Shown piece after piece: positions 1 to 10,674 of a stretch of DNA of 64,000 bases (positions within the stretch are counted from its first letter, which is position 1; each line of letters opens with the position of its first letter). The translations under genes were made by a program, and so were the position numbers. The DNA lies in contig NC_015500.1 of NCBI RefSeq assembly GCF_000212415.1, positions 310,001 to 374,000 of the forward strand. Direction: 5' to 3'. The DNA is from Treponema brennaborense DSM 12168 (lineage in GTDB: Bacteria > Spirochaetota > Spirochaetia > Treponematales > Treponemataceae). The notes below the pieces were generated by a model. It had not been told where the DNA came from. It did no database searches and saw only the letters and a list, made by a program, of their open reading frames with translations.

Positions 1-55
1 TTTCCGTAAAATCGCGGTCGGCTGTCGGAATAAGTTCAATGGGTAAAGCTGTCAT
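1..55 (-). CDS. 5' end of an unidentified gene, cut by the window edge
   Basis: An ATG at 55 on the minus strand opens a frame that stays open to the window edge, giving 18 residues that begin MTALPIELIP. A GAGG ribosome binding site sits five bases upstream, and the start lies only six bases past the stop of the upstream minus-strand coiled-coil gene, so the two look co-transcribed. Too little is visible to name a family. Confidence 0.4.
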   Translation of the reverse strand, partial: MTALPIELIPTADRDFTE

Positions 56-61
56 AAAACC

Positions 62-1606
62 TCATGAGTTCTTTTTTGATTTACAATAAACGCTGAGAAA
101 ACACTTTTTTCTGGTATCTGTCCACGTATTTTTTGTACTCCGATTATCACTCGGCGTTTTGGGAATTGTAACGGTATAGCGCTCGTCTCCGTAATATGCA
201 ACCTTGTAATGTGCACTGCGGGGCATACTTTTGTCGATGAATTCATGTTTTCTTAAAACGGAGATCAGATCTGAACCGTTTTTTGAACAGTTTTTTATCC
301 AATCGTCTTCGCATTTTTCATACCGTTGTGCCGCTGCTGATTCTGCAAAATTCCAATCGTCAATTTGCCCTTTTATATTTTCAACGACATGCGCTTTCCG
401 GGAGTCGTTCTCGGCAGGTTCACTGTGAATCGTTTTGTAAAAAAGTCCTTTGACAAAATCTTTGATTTCATCAGGAAACAATTCATTTTCAGTGCAAGGT
501 AGAGATACGGTTATGGAGGAATTGAGTTCTTGTTTATCGGAAAAACTTGCAGACAATGCGGCAATTTTCTCCGTTAGGATACGATTTTCTTCAGTTAGTT
601 TCCGGTTTTCAGCCTCGAACGTCTCCATATACAGATTGAGTTCTTTTTGTTTTGCTTCCAGTTCTTTTTTCAAACGAGTGGACTCTTCTTCTTTTTCCTT
701 TATTTGCGCTTGGAGATTGTCGATTCGGGCAGTACTACCGGTACTTAATCGTTCATATTCCGTTTTGAGTCGAGACTGCTCCCGTTCTGTTTCAAGCTGT
801 AATAAGGTGAACCATGAAGTTCCTTTTGAAAACGGTTTTAAAGCCGTTACTTCGGCTATTTTATGATAGATGCTTTCTACGGTAAGTCGTTCCGATGGAT
901 GAAAATAAAAACGTTCTTTGTTTCCCCAATAAATACCAATCACGCCATTGAATACGTTATTTCCGTTAGTTTCTTTTTTTAATCGATATGAAAAATCGGT
1001 GCTCGGTTCCGTAAATACAAACGCCATGCAATGCAATTTTTCGGCAAGTCGTTCCGGATCGATAAGATACTGTCCCGACTTTTGTTTGCTGATATATACA
1101 ACCGGCAGTTCTATCTTTTTTTTCCCGTTCAATATATCGATAAATAATTGAGCCATTGCGGGAGTGATGTCAGCCGATATCGATTCTTTCGGATTTCCGT
1201 TTGAGGATGTGTCTATAAGCGGAGTAATGAATTTTGAAAAGTATTGGGGTTTGTGGCCTGCGATATTTTTTGCAACTGTTCCGTCAACGGTGGTTTCAAA
1301 TGTCAAATACGTTGCTTCTTTTTTTCTGCTGCATACGATATACGTGTTCCACGTTTTGTTCACTTCCTGTTCTTTAAGGCGGAATCCCCAATAAAAATCC
1401 GTATCTTTTTCAAGTTTTTTCGATTCGATTGTCGAATTTGCATCGGCAAATACTAAATGAGCCGGTGCTTTCTCATACGACAGCAGTTCCTTTTTTATAT
1501 TATCCGAAGAATGAGGACTTTGAAGTCTCTAGTTTTTTACCGTTTCCCAAACATCATCTTCCGTAACGTTTTCTTTTAATTTTAGTTGTGTTCGGAATGT
1601 TGTCAT
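62..1606 (-). pseudogene. coiled-coil protein of unknown function, interrupted by an in-frame amber codon
   Basis: A good ribosome binding site (AAGGAG, six bases before ATG at 1606) starts a frame of 25 codons that then meets TAG at 1529-1531. The same frame, without any shift, continues open for another 488 codons to TGA at 62-64, and the part from a GTG at 1363 alone is 433 residues. The simplest reading is one protein of about 514 residues with a nonsense mutation at codon 26. The N-terminal half looks like a globular alpha/beta domain; residues around 280-350 of the intact protein form a Lys/Glu-rich coiled coil; a basic, aromatic C-terminal domain follows. I do not recognise the family. 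Restart at the internal GTG would give a truncated protein, but no clear ribosome binding site is seen there. The next gene begins just past its stop, as in an operon. Confidence 0.6.
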
Positions 1607-1683
1607 GTACTGCTCCTTGCGAATTTTTATTATAACATACTGAATATCCTTTGTCACTTTCAGCAGGGATCCGTAAAATACCC

Positions 1684-1804
1684 GCAGCGGCGGCGGCAAG
1701 CCGTCCGTGTCTTGCCGCCTTACGAGTTTGCCGTGCAAACTCGGCGTATGCAAAGTTGCCGCCGTCCGTGGCTGGGTGTATTCCGTAGCGGCGGCGGCAA
1801 GCCG
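1684..1804. repeat. GC-rich hairpin/direct-repeat block, REP-like
   Basis: The 18-base sequence AGCGGCGGCGGCAAGCCG occurs at 1686-1703 and again at 1787-1804. Between them are two perfect stem-loops: a 9-bp stem 1692-1700/1711-1719 and an 8-bp stem 1723-1730/1736-1743. A further GCCGCC-GTCCGTGG stretch near 1760 resembles the loop of the first hairpin. Together this looks like a palindromic intergenic element placed between the broken gene and the proS promoter. Confidence 0.5.
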
Positions 1805-1806
1805 GC

Positions 1807-1835
1807 TTGTAAAATTCCCGCAGATAAGATAAAAT
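1807..1835 (+). promoter_or_regulatory. proS promoter, apparently leaderless
   Basis: TTGTAA (1807-1812), a 17-base spacer and TAAAAT (1830-1835) form a sigma70-like promoter. Only nine bases separate the -10 box from the ATG of proS and none of them resembles a Shine-Dalgarno sequence, so transcription probably begins within a few bases of the start codon. Confidence 0.5.
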
Positions 1836-1844
1836 CGGATAACT

Positions 1845-3692
1845 ATGAAAACTTCCGAAACTTTGATTTCGACACTGCGGGAAGTTCCCGCTGAGGCGGT
1901 GATCGCCAGTCATCAGCTTATGCTGCGCGCCGGACTTATCCGCAAATTGGGAAACGGCCTGTTTACGTATCTGCCGTTCGGACTGCGCTCGTTCCGCAAG
2001 GTTGAAAATATTATCCGTGAAGAAATGGACGCAATCGGTGCGCTTGAAATAAAACCGTCTGTCGTCGTTCCCGGCGAGTTGTGGCGTGAATCCGGCCGGT
2101 GGGATACGATGGGGGCGGGAATGCTCCGCATCAAAAACCGCGTCGATCAGGAATTGGTCGTCAGCCCCACTGCCGAAGAAGCCGTTACCGCTCTTATCCG
2201 CGACGAATTGTCTTCTTATAAACAATTACCGATCGTCGCATATCAGATCAACACGAAATACCGGGACGAAATCCGTCCCCGCTACGGCGTTATGCGCGGC
2301 CGTGAGTTTATGATGAAAGATGCGTATTCGTTCCACGCCGATGCGGAAAGTCTTGATAAGACGTATTTGGCGATGGAAAAAGCATATAAACGGATTTTTA
2401 AACGACTGGGACTTTCGGTCATTCCCGTTTCCGCCGATTCGGGCGCGATGGGCGGCAGCGGTTCGGAAGAGTTTATGGTTGAAAGTCCCATAGGAGACGA
2501 TACGCTCATTCTGTGCCCCAAGTGCGGCTACGCGGCGAATACCGAAAAAGCTGCGTGTGCTCCCGACGAGGTGCAGGATAAAGACGGTAAACCGCAGGTT
2601 GCGGCGACGCTTCCGATAGAAAAAGTCCCGTGTCCCGGCGTTGAAACGATCGCCCAGATGGAAACGTTTTTCAAGATGCCTGCCGAACAGTTCATTAAAG
2701 TGCTCATTTACCGGGTGTGCAACAGCGAGCTCGATTTGCGTACCGCGCCCGGCGGAAATACGTTCAAGCGCGATGCCGAAACCGGCGGCGCGCCGCACTA
2801 TCCCGAAGCGTTTTTTGCAGTTGCAATCCGCGGCGATCTGGACGTGAACGAAGCCAAACTTGCCGCGGTGCTTAAAGCAAGCGAAGTCGAACTTGCTTGT
2901 GAAGACGACGTTATCCGGTTTTCCGGCGCGCCGCACGGATTCGTCGGACCGGTCGGTTTGACGAAACTGCCGCTGCTCGCAGACGAAAGCGTGATGGTTC
3001 AGTGCGAAGACGGTTCGTATACCGTGCGCGTGCACGATACGGTAACCGGCGGCGGTCAGGCGGACGTCGACAATCTGCACGTGGAACCCGTCCGCGATTT
3101 TACGCCGTTTATGACGGCCGACGTGCGAACAGTCGTCGCCGGCGACTTGTGTCCGTGCTGCGGCGCGGAGTTCTACAGCAAAAAAGGCAACGAGCTCGGC
3201 CATATTTTCAAGCTCGGCTACAAATACACTAAATCGATGAACGTAACGTATCTCGATGAAAACGGCAAACAGCAGGTTCCCACGATGGGCTGCTACGGAA
3301 TCGGCGTTGACCGCTCGCTCGCTTCGATTATCGAAGAGCATCACGACGGTAACGGGATCGTGTGGCCGATGAGCGCCGCGCCGTATCAGGTGGTGATCGT
3401 GCCGGTCAAATACGAAGGCACGATGAAAGAGATTGCCGACTCGCTGTACGCGGAACTGCGGCAAGCGGGAATCGAAGTCCTGCTCGACGACCGAAACGAA
3501 CGTCCCGGGGTCAAATTCAAGGATATGGATCTGATCGGTATTCCGGTGCGCATCGTCGTCGGTGAAAAAAATCTGCCGAACGTTGAATTGAAACTCCGTT
3601 CCGCTGCGGACAGCGATTTGGTTCCTGCGGCAGAAGCCGCCGGGAAAGCCGCTGCAATCGTGCGTGCGGAACTCGCCGCGCTCAACGGATAA
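1845..3692 (+). CDS. proS: prolyl-tRNA synthetase, bacterial type
   Basis: Charges tRNA-Pro with proline in the cytoplasm. The 615-residue product has the full bacterial architecture: class II catalytic core with the TAEEA stretch near 109, motif 2 as RGREFMMKDAYSF at about 151-163, an inserted editing domain at about 225-395 that carries a CPKCGYAAN cysteine pair, motif 3 as GCYGIGVDR near 480, and the C-terminal anticodon-binding domain from about 505. Some spirochaetes use the archaeal-type enzyme, so the bacterial form with the insertion domain is worth noting. The ATG at 1845 is the first in frame; no ribosome binding site precedes it and a promoter abuts it. The next gene starts 13 bases after the stop. 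Confidence 0.96.
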   Translation: MKTSETLISTLREVPAEAVIASHQLMLRAGLIRKLGNGLFTYLPFGLRSFRKVENIIREEMDAIGALEIKPSVVVPGELWRESGRWDTMGAGMLRIKNRVDQELVVSPTAEEAVTALIRDELSSYKQLPIVAYQINTKYRDEIRPRYGVMRGREFMMKDAYSFHADAESLDKTYLAMEKAYKRIFKRLGLSVIPVSADSGAMGGSGSEEFMVESPIGDDTLILCPKCGYAANTEKAACAPDEVQDKDGKPQVAATLPIEKVPCPGVETIAQMETFFKMPAEQFIKVLIYRVCNSELDLRTAPGGNTFKRDAETGGAPHYPEAFFAVAIRGDLDVNEAKLAAVLKASEVELACEDDVIRFSGAPHGFVGPVGLTKLPLLADESVMVQCEDGSYTVRVHDTVTGGGQADVDNLHVEPVRDFTPFMTADVRTVVAGDLCPCCGAEFYSKKGNELGHIFKLGYKYTKSMNVTYLDENGKQQVPTMGCYGIGVDRSLASIIEEHHDGNGIVWPMSAAPYQVVIVPVKYEGTMKEIADSLYAELRQAGIEVLLDDRNERPGVKFKDMDLIGIPVRIVVGEKNLPNVELKLRSAADSDLVPAAEAAGKAAAIVRAELAALNG

Positions 3693-3705
3693 CGGAGCGG
3701 ATGTG

Positions 3706-4872
3706 ATGCGGGTACCGTGCGGGAATCGTAAAGAGGCTGCCGTCGTTTTTGCCGGTTTGATGTTGTTCGCAGCGAGCCGGCTGCCGGCGCTGCCGGGGAT
3801 TTCGTCGTATCTGAGCGACGATTCCGGCTTGTACGTGTATTATCGCGATTATTCGTTTGAATATGAAGCGTACGTCGGATTTTTGCAGTACGACGATGCG
3901 ACGTACGCGATGCGCTATTATTCACCCGTGCATCCGGTCGTGCCTGCCGATACTCCGGCTGCTTCGGCAACCGGCGGCGCGGTTACCGTAAACGGCGGGT
4001 CTCTTTCGGCAACCGGCGGTTCGCGGGGTGTACTGCCGAAATCGGTAGAAATATTGTTTACGCTGAATCCCGACGTTTCGTACACGGACATGACCGGTGA
4101 ACGCTTCGTTTCGGCGGTAACTGCGGACGATACCGATTTGGTCAATTATCTGCATGATCTGGTGTACGAGCTTTCCGCCCGCCGCCGGAAAGTTCCCGGC
4201 GGCATCGTTGTTTCGCCGACGGTAATCCGGGAAGAGTTCGCTCAGTTCGGCGGCGCGGTCGATATGGCGTACGATTTTGATATTCCGCTGTTCGGTTTGA
4301 AGCGAATTTCGGCTGCCGACGGAAGCGTTTTATTCGATCTGGTAACGGCGGGACTGCTCGTTTCGTCGGCGGATACGTCGTTTTCGGCTTTTAAAGGATT
4401 TCCCGCGCCGCTGAACGACAAGCAGCGTAAATTTTTACCGGTTTCCGATGCTTCGGCGTTTCCCGTGGAATTCGGTGCGCAGAAGCTGCTGCTCGATTCG
4501 CAATGGACGCGGGCTGCGGAAAATATGTTCGTGCTCGGTGACAACGCGATTCTGGTTGTGAGCGCGTTCGACGAGACGCCCGGAGCGGAAACGGCGTATC
4601 CGGTGTTCGACCTGTTTACTCGCACTTTGTCGCTCGGTACGCAAGGTTCGTACGCTGATTGGCGGCAGCGGTCGGTGCGGCGTTCTCCGGTTCAGCTGAT
4701 TACGGAAATGAAGTACCATATTCCGGCGGAAAACGCCGTTTCGCGTGATTTTAAGATTTTGACAAAACGCGATAAGCAGTATTGCATTTTGAGTCTTACC
4801 GTGTTCGACAGCGTGTACAAAAGCAACGCGGCGTATTTTGATTCCATTCTGAAAAGTTATTCCGTTCGGTAA
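3706..4872 (+). CDS. exported protein of unknown function
   Basis: The reading frame opens upstream inside proS, but the ATG at 3706 has a GGAG eight bases before it and begins a typical signal peptide (basic MRVPCGNRKE, then a hydrophobic stretch to about residue 28), so the mature protein is expected in the periplasm or outer membrane. The product is 388 residues, with a Gly/Ala/Thr-rich segment near residues 85-110 and an otherwise beta-rich composition. No catalytic motif or known domain was recognised. Its short distance from proS suggests co-transcription, without implying a shared function. Confidence 0.75.
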   Translation: MRVPCGNRKEAAVVFAGLMLFAASRLPALPGISSYLSDDSGLYVYYRDYSFEYEAYVGFLQYDDATYAMRYYSPVHPVVPADTPAASATGGAVTVNGGSLSATGGSRGVLPKSVEILFTLNPDVSYTDMTGERFVSAVTADDTDLVNYLHDLVYELSARRRKVPGGIVVSPTVIREEFAQFGGAVDMAYDFDIPLFGLKRISAADGSVLFDLVTAGLLVSSADTSFSAFKGFPAPLNDKQRKFLPVSDASAFPVEFGAQKLLLDSQWTRAAENMFVLGDNAILVVSAFDETPGAETAYPVFDLFTRTLSLGTQGSYADWRQRSVRRSPVQLITEMKYHIPAENAVSRDFKILTKRDKQYCILSLTVFDSVYKSNAAYFDSILKSYSVR

Positions 4873-5078
4873 CCGCAGGTACGTTAGCGGATGAGTGAAT
4901 GATTTTGCGTAACCGCCTAGCCCGGATTGGAGCAGTGCCGAAGGCAGTCCGTAGGACCGAAGCTGCGGAAAGCCGGTGTGCGATTGAGGCTGCTTCCGAA
5001 TCTTGAAAAGGAAAAGGTTTTTCGGTGTCTCGGTTATGGTGCGTCGGCTGCGGCCTGCGCGGAAGATTCGCGTGGCCA
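4873..5078. other. intergenic stretch without a gene
   Basis: No convincing open frame, tRNA or terminator was found on either strand. The segment contains a GC-rich stretch around 4918-4975 that reads like part of a dispersed repeat, which only a genome search could confirm. Confidence 0.4.
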
Positions 5079-5151
5079 CTCTACTTGAAACTTGTACTTG
5101 AAAGCGGCGTTAGTCGCCGCTCTACTTGAAACTTGTACTTGAAAGCGGCGT
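5079..5151. repeat. two perfect 32-bp direct repeats
   Basis: The same 32 bases (beginning CTCTACTTGAAACTTG) lie at 5079-5110 and 5120-5151, nine bases apart. Each copy itself contains ACTTGAAA twice. The right-hand copy includes the last codons and stop of the GerMN-domain gene, so the duplication copied the 3' end of that gene into the intergenic space. Confidence 0.85.
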
Positions 5152-5976
5152 ACCGATCCAGACACCTTCGCTTCCGATGTATTCTTTGCGCTGGCCTTCT
5201 ATCAGAAACTGGACGCTTTCAACGGTGGGAAAGGCTGCCGCCGTGTAGACGACTTGCATCAGCTGGCCGAGGTAGCCTTCAACTCCGTATCGGTTGTATT
5301 CGAATTCTTCGCTGAAATTGAGCGTTGCCACTTTGTTTTTGACGGCGGCGGAAAGCAGGCGCGTTCCATCGGGGATGAGTGTCATGCAGCCTTTTTCCAG
5401 TTCGGAAAGGTCCGGGCCTGAGAGCAGGGCGTTTAGGGCCGCCGTGAGCGGTGAATCGTTTTTAGGCAGATTGCGTGTCATTTCCCTGCGTGAAACCGAA
5501 CCGTCGCCGTCTATCGTGACGAAGCAGAGTTTGGTCGGCAGTACGGCCGGCTGAACCGGCTCGTCGGCGGGGCGTTCCGTTTGTGCGGACTGTTCCACGG
5601 GTTGTGTTCCGGTGCCGGCGGAATCTGCGCTTGAATCGGGTGTTCCGGCAGCCGTTTTTTCTGCGGGTTTTGGACTGAGCGGAGGTTCCGTTTCCGTTTT
5701 TACTTCCGTGGAAGGTGCTGTGGGTACCGCGGGCTCCGTGTTCAGCGGAATTTGTATCGTTAGTTCGTCGGCGGTTCCTTCCGGCGGGGTTTTAGGCTCA
5801 TATTGGGAAATGAAGTTTGGTTCTTTGCCGATCGTATGTTTGAAAAATCCGGTATCTTTGAGAACGCGCATGATGTCGTCCTGTTTAATGAGAAATATGA
5901 TGAGCAGTACGAGCGCGATAAGTATCCAGCAGGCAACCGCAAAGCCTGCCTGATTGTTTTTTTTCTGCTGAGACAT
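5122..5976 (-). CDS. membrane-anchored GerMN-domain protein
   Basis: The product is 284 residues from the ATG at 5976; nine extra upstream codons are open but lie inside the promoter. Residues about 9-31 form one hydrophobic segment after a Lys/Gln/Asn-rich N-terminus, followed by a long Pro/Thr/Glu/Ala-rich linker (about 65-145) and a C-terminal GerMN domain (about 150-275) with the family's ALNALLSGP and ATLNFSEEF signatures. GerMN domains occur in spore germination protein GerM and in many cell-envelope proteins of non-sporulating bacteria, where the function is unclear. An inner-membrane protein with its domain outside the cytoplasm is expected. The last codons lie in a duplicated 32-bp repeat. 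Confidence 0.8.
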   Translation of the reverse strand: MSQQKKNNQAGFAVACWILIALVLLIIFLIKQDDIMRVLKDTGFFKHTIGKEPNFISQYEPKTPPEGTADELTIQIPLNTEPAVPTAPSTEVKTETEPPLSPKPAEKTAAGTPDSSADSAGTGTQPVEQSAQTERPADEPVQPAVLPTKLCFVTIDGDGSVSRREMTRNLPKNDSPLTAALNALLSGPDLSELEKGCMTLIPDGTRLLSAAVKNKVATLNFSEEFEYNRYGVEGYLGQLMQVVYTAAAFPTVESVQFLIEGQRKEYIGSEGVWIGTPLSSTSFK

Positions 5977-5982
5977 GGAATC

Positions 5983-6011
5983 AGTATAATACAATCGGCG
6001 CAAAGCGGCAA
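5983..6011 (-). promoter_or_regulatory. promoter of the GerMN-domain gene, apparently leaderless
   Basis: On the minus strand TTGCCG, a 17-base spacer and TATACT are followed by six bases and the ATG at 5976. No ribosome binding site fits between them. Confidence 0.5.
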
Positions 6012-6061
6012 GACGGAAAATCGAAATGCGGAAAGGTACCCGGCGACGGATCGGTAAAATG

Positions 6062-6114
6062 AAAAGCCCGCCGAACCGCGGAATGCTGCTGTGCGTTCGA
6101 CGGCCGGCGGGTTT
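6062..6114 (-). terminator. intrinsic terminator after the phosphonate operon
   Basis: Read on the minus strand, AAACCCGCCG pairs with CGGCGGGCTTTT (plus-strand arms 6065-6073 and 6105-6113). The arms enclose a long GC-rich loop and are followed by TTTTCATTTT. It lies 35 bases past the stop of the last gene of the operon. Confidence 0.65.
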
Positions 6115-6148
6115 GATGAATCAAGTCGGTTTTATTGTATGAAAACCA

Positions 6149-9162
<3,014 letters not shown>

Positions 9163-9192
9163 ACTGTTATCCTGATAAAATATAATTAACGG

Positions 9193-10494
9193 TTATTTCG
9201 TACCCGGGATCAATTCCAGAATCTGTTTGATCGGCATACAAATATCGTTTACTTCCAAAGAGCGTTCCGTACGTAAAATGGTTTCGGCACATTTTACCAT
9301 TGCAGGATACGCCGCCCGCAGCATGTGGTTTGCGTATATGATAACGTTTGCACCCCACTCTTTTAATTCCTTCTCCTGAAACTGATTGTACGTTGTGGGT
9401 ACGAGAACGATAGGAACGTTTTTATACATTTCACGGAATCGTTGGCAAAATTCCTTTATGTCTGCTCCCGTTTTTTCTTTTGAATGAATCATGACGCCGT
9501 CCGCTCCGGCTTTGACGTACAGATCGGCCCGTTCGAGTGCTTCATCTACGGTGTGTCCGGCAATAAGTTCTTCCAGTCGGGCAATAATCATAAAGTCTTT
9601 CGTAACTTGAGCTTTTTTTCCTTCGCTTATTTTACGGCAGAATTCTTCCGCAGGTGCAAGTTCCTGTTTTGCCTCCGTTCCGAATAATGAATTTTTCTTG
9701 AGACCGACTTTATCTTCGATAATGACTGCCGAAACTCCGTTCCGTTCCAACGTCCGTACCGTAAACACGAAGTGTTCGGTAAGTCCGCCGGTGTCTCCGT
9801 CGAATATGATGGGTTTGGTGGTACATTCGAGAATATCGGTAAGACTTTGGAGGCGGGTCGTCAAATCGACAGCTTCAATGTCGGGTTTGCCTTTGTCCGT
9901 AGAATCGGTAAGTGACGAGGACCACATGCCGTCGAACCGATGCATTCCGTCTTCTTTTTCAATTTCCGTGTTTTCGATGATCAGTCCGGAAAGTCCTGAA
10001 TGTGCTTCCATAATACGGACAATCGGTTTTGCCGAAATAAGCCGTCTGAGCGTTTTCATTCTGATTTCGGGGGTCGTACCGATTCCTTTGGCATTTTCAA
10101 CGAGAGCGGAAGAATCGATTCCCTTTGTGTAGGGAATTTCAATGACTTGTCCGCCCTGTCGTTTCATCGTTTCATAAACCTCTTCACGGACCTTACTCAT
10201 GGAACCCGTTTTCCAGTCGTCACCGTGTATGATGTAATCGGGTTTGTATTTGATAAGGTTCGGAACGTAACTCCATTCTTTTTGCGGAACGATCTTTGAA
10301 ACGCCTTTTATATTTTCTACGACCTTTTTGCGTTGTTCATACGTAAGATACGGTAACCGTTTGTGATTGACAATAGCCGAATCGGTAAGAAGGCCGATCG
10401 TGACCTCTCCGTATTTAGCTGCTTCCGCAATAATATTAATAATGCCCGGGTGAATGATATCGCCGGTAAGACCAAGATAGACCGTTTTTGCCAA
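9193..10494 (-). CDS. pepM: phosphoenolpyruvate mutase with an N-terminal cytidylyltransferase-like domain
   Basis: Converts phosphoenolpyruvate to phosphonopyruvate, forming the C-P bond. The C-terminal two thirds (about 145-433) is the isocitrate-lyase/PEP-mutase barrel, with GDTGG metal-binding residues and the diagnostic loop EDKVGLKKNSLFG that separates mutases from lyases. The first ~135 residues resemble a glycerol-3-phosphate cytidylyltransferase-type domain, but the HxGH nucleotide-binding motif reads HPGI, so its second histidine is missing. I chose the TTG at 10494 because AAGGAG lies six bases upstream and the resulting N-terminus (AKTVYLGLTGD) matches the domain start; an ATG 15 codons further upstream has only a weak site. 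First gene of the operon, divergent from the Wzi-like gene. Confidence 0.93.
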   Translation of the reverse strand: MAKTVYLGLTGDIIHPGIINIIAEAAKYGEVTIGLLTDSAIVNHKRLPYLTYEQRKKVVENIKGVSKIVPQKEWSYVPNLIKYKPDYIIHGDDWKTGSMSKVREEVYETMKRQGGQVIEIPYTKGIDSSALVENAKGIGTTPEIRMKTLRRLISAKPIVRIMEAHSGLSGLIIENTEIEKEDGMHRFDGMWSSSLTDSTDKGKPDIEAVDLTTRLQSLTDILECTTKPIIFDGDTGGLTEHFVFTVRTLERNGVSAVIIEDKVGLKKNSLFGTEAKQELAPAEEFCRKISEGKKAQVTKDFMIIARLEELIAGHTVDEALERADLYVKAGADGVMIHSKEKTGADIKEFCQRFREMYKNVPIVLVPTTYNQFQEKELKEWGANVIIYANHMLRAAYPAMVKCAETILRTERSLEVNDICMPIKQILELIPGTK

Positions 10495-10639
10495 TGTAGA
10501 CTCCTTGAACAGTGATCTGTGTTCAAAATAATTATACATTTGTTATACCTTAAAAAAATGTATTAAGTCCAGTATGTTTCGGTGATAAAATCGGATATTG
10601 CCTTTTTCCGGTATGATTACGGCAGTACAGGGGCGATCC

Positions 10640-10668
10640 TTTACAATAAGGAATATTTGTTTTACACT
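10640..10668 (+). promoter_or_regulatory. promoter of the first Wzi-like gene, apparently leaderless
   Basis: TTTACA (10640-10645), a 17-base spacer and TACACT (10663-10668) are followed by six bases and the ATG. The surrounding 180 bases separate the phosphonate operon from the plus-strand glycan genes and hold no other gene. Confidence 0.5.
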
Positions 10669-10674
10669 ACTGGA

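Noticed and set aside
1529-1531. Pyrrolysine or other recoding at the in-frame TAG
   Set aside because: No pyrrolysine genes or methylamine enzymes are visible and the protein family does not suggest recoding; a nonsense mutation is simpler.
2226-3464. 412-codon open frame opposite proS
   Set aside because: It is the complement of a conserved synthetase gene in GC-rich DNA; its product is Arg/His/Phe-rich with no ribosome binding site or family resemblance.
4873-5078. tRNA or small RNA gene in the gap after the exported protein
   Set aside because: No cloverleaf, TTCGAATC-type T-loop or clear promoter/terminator pair could be found on either strand.
10495-10539. Upstream ATG at 10539 as the start of PEP mutase
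   Set aside because: It adds 15 residues outside the domain and has only a weak ribosome binding site, whereas the TTG at 10494 has AAGGAG at ideal spacing.
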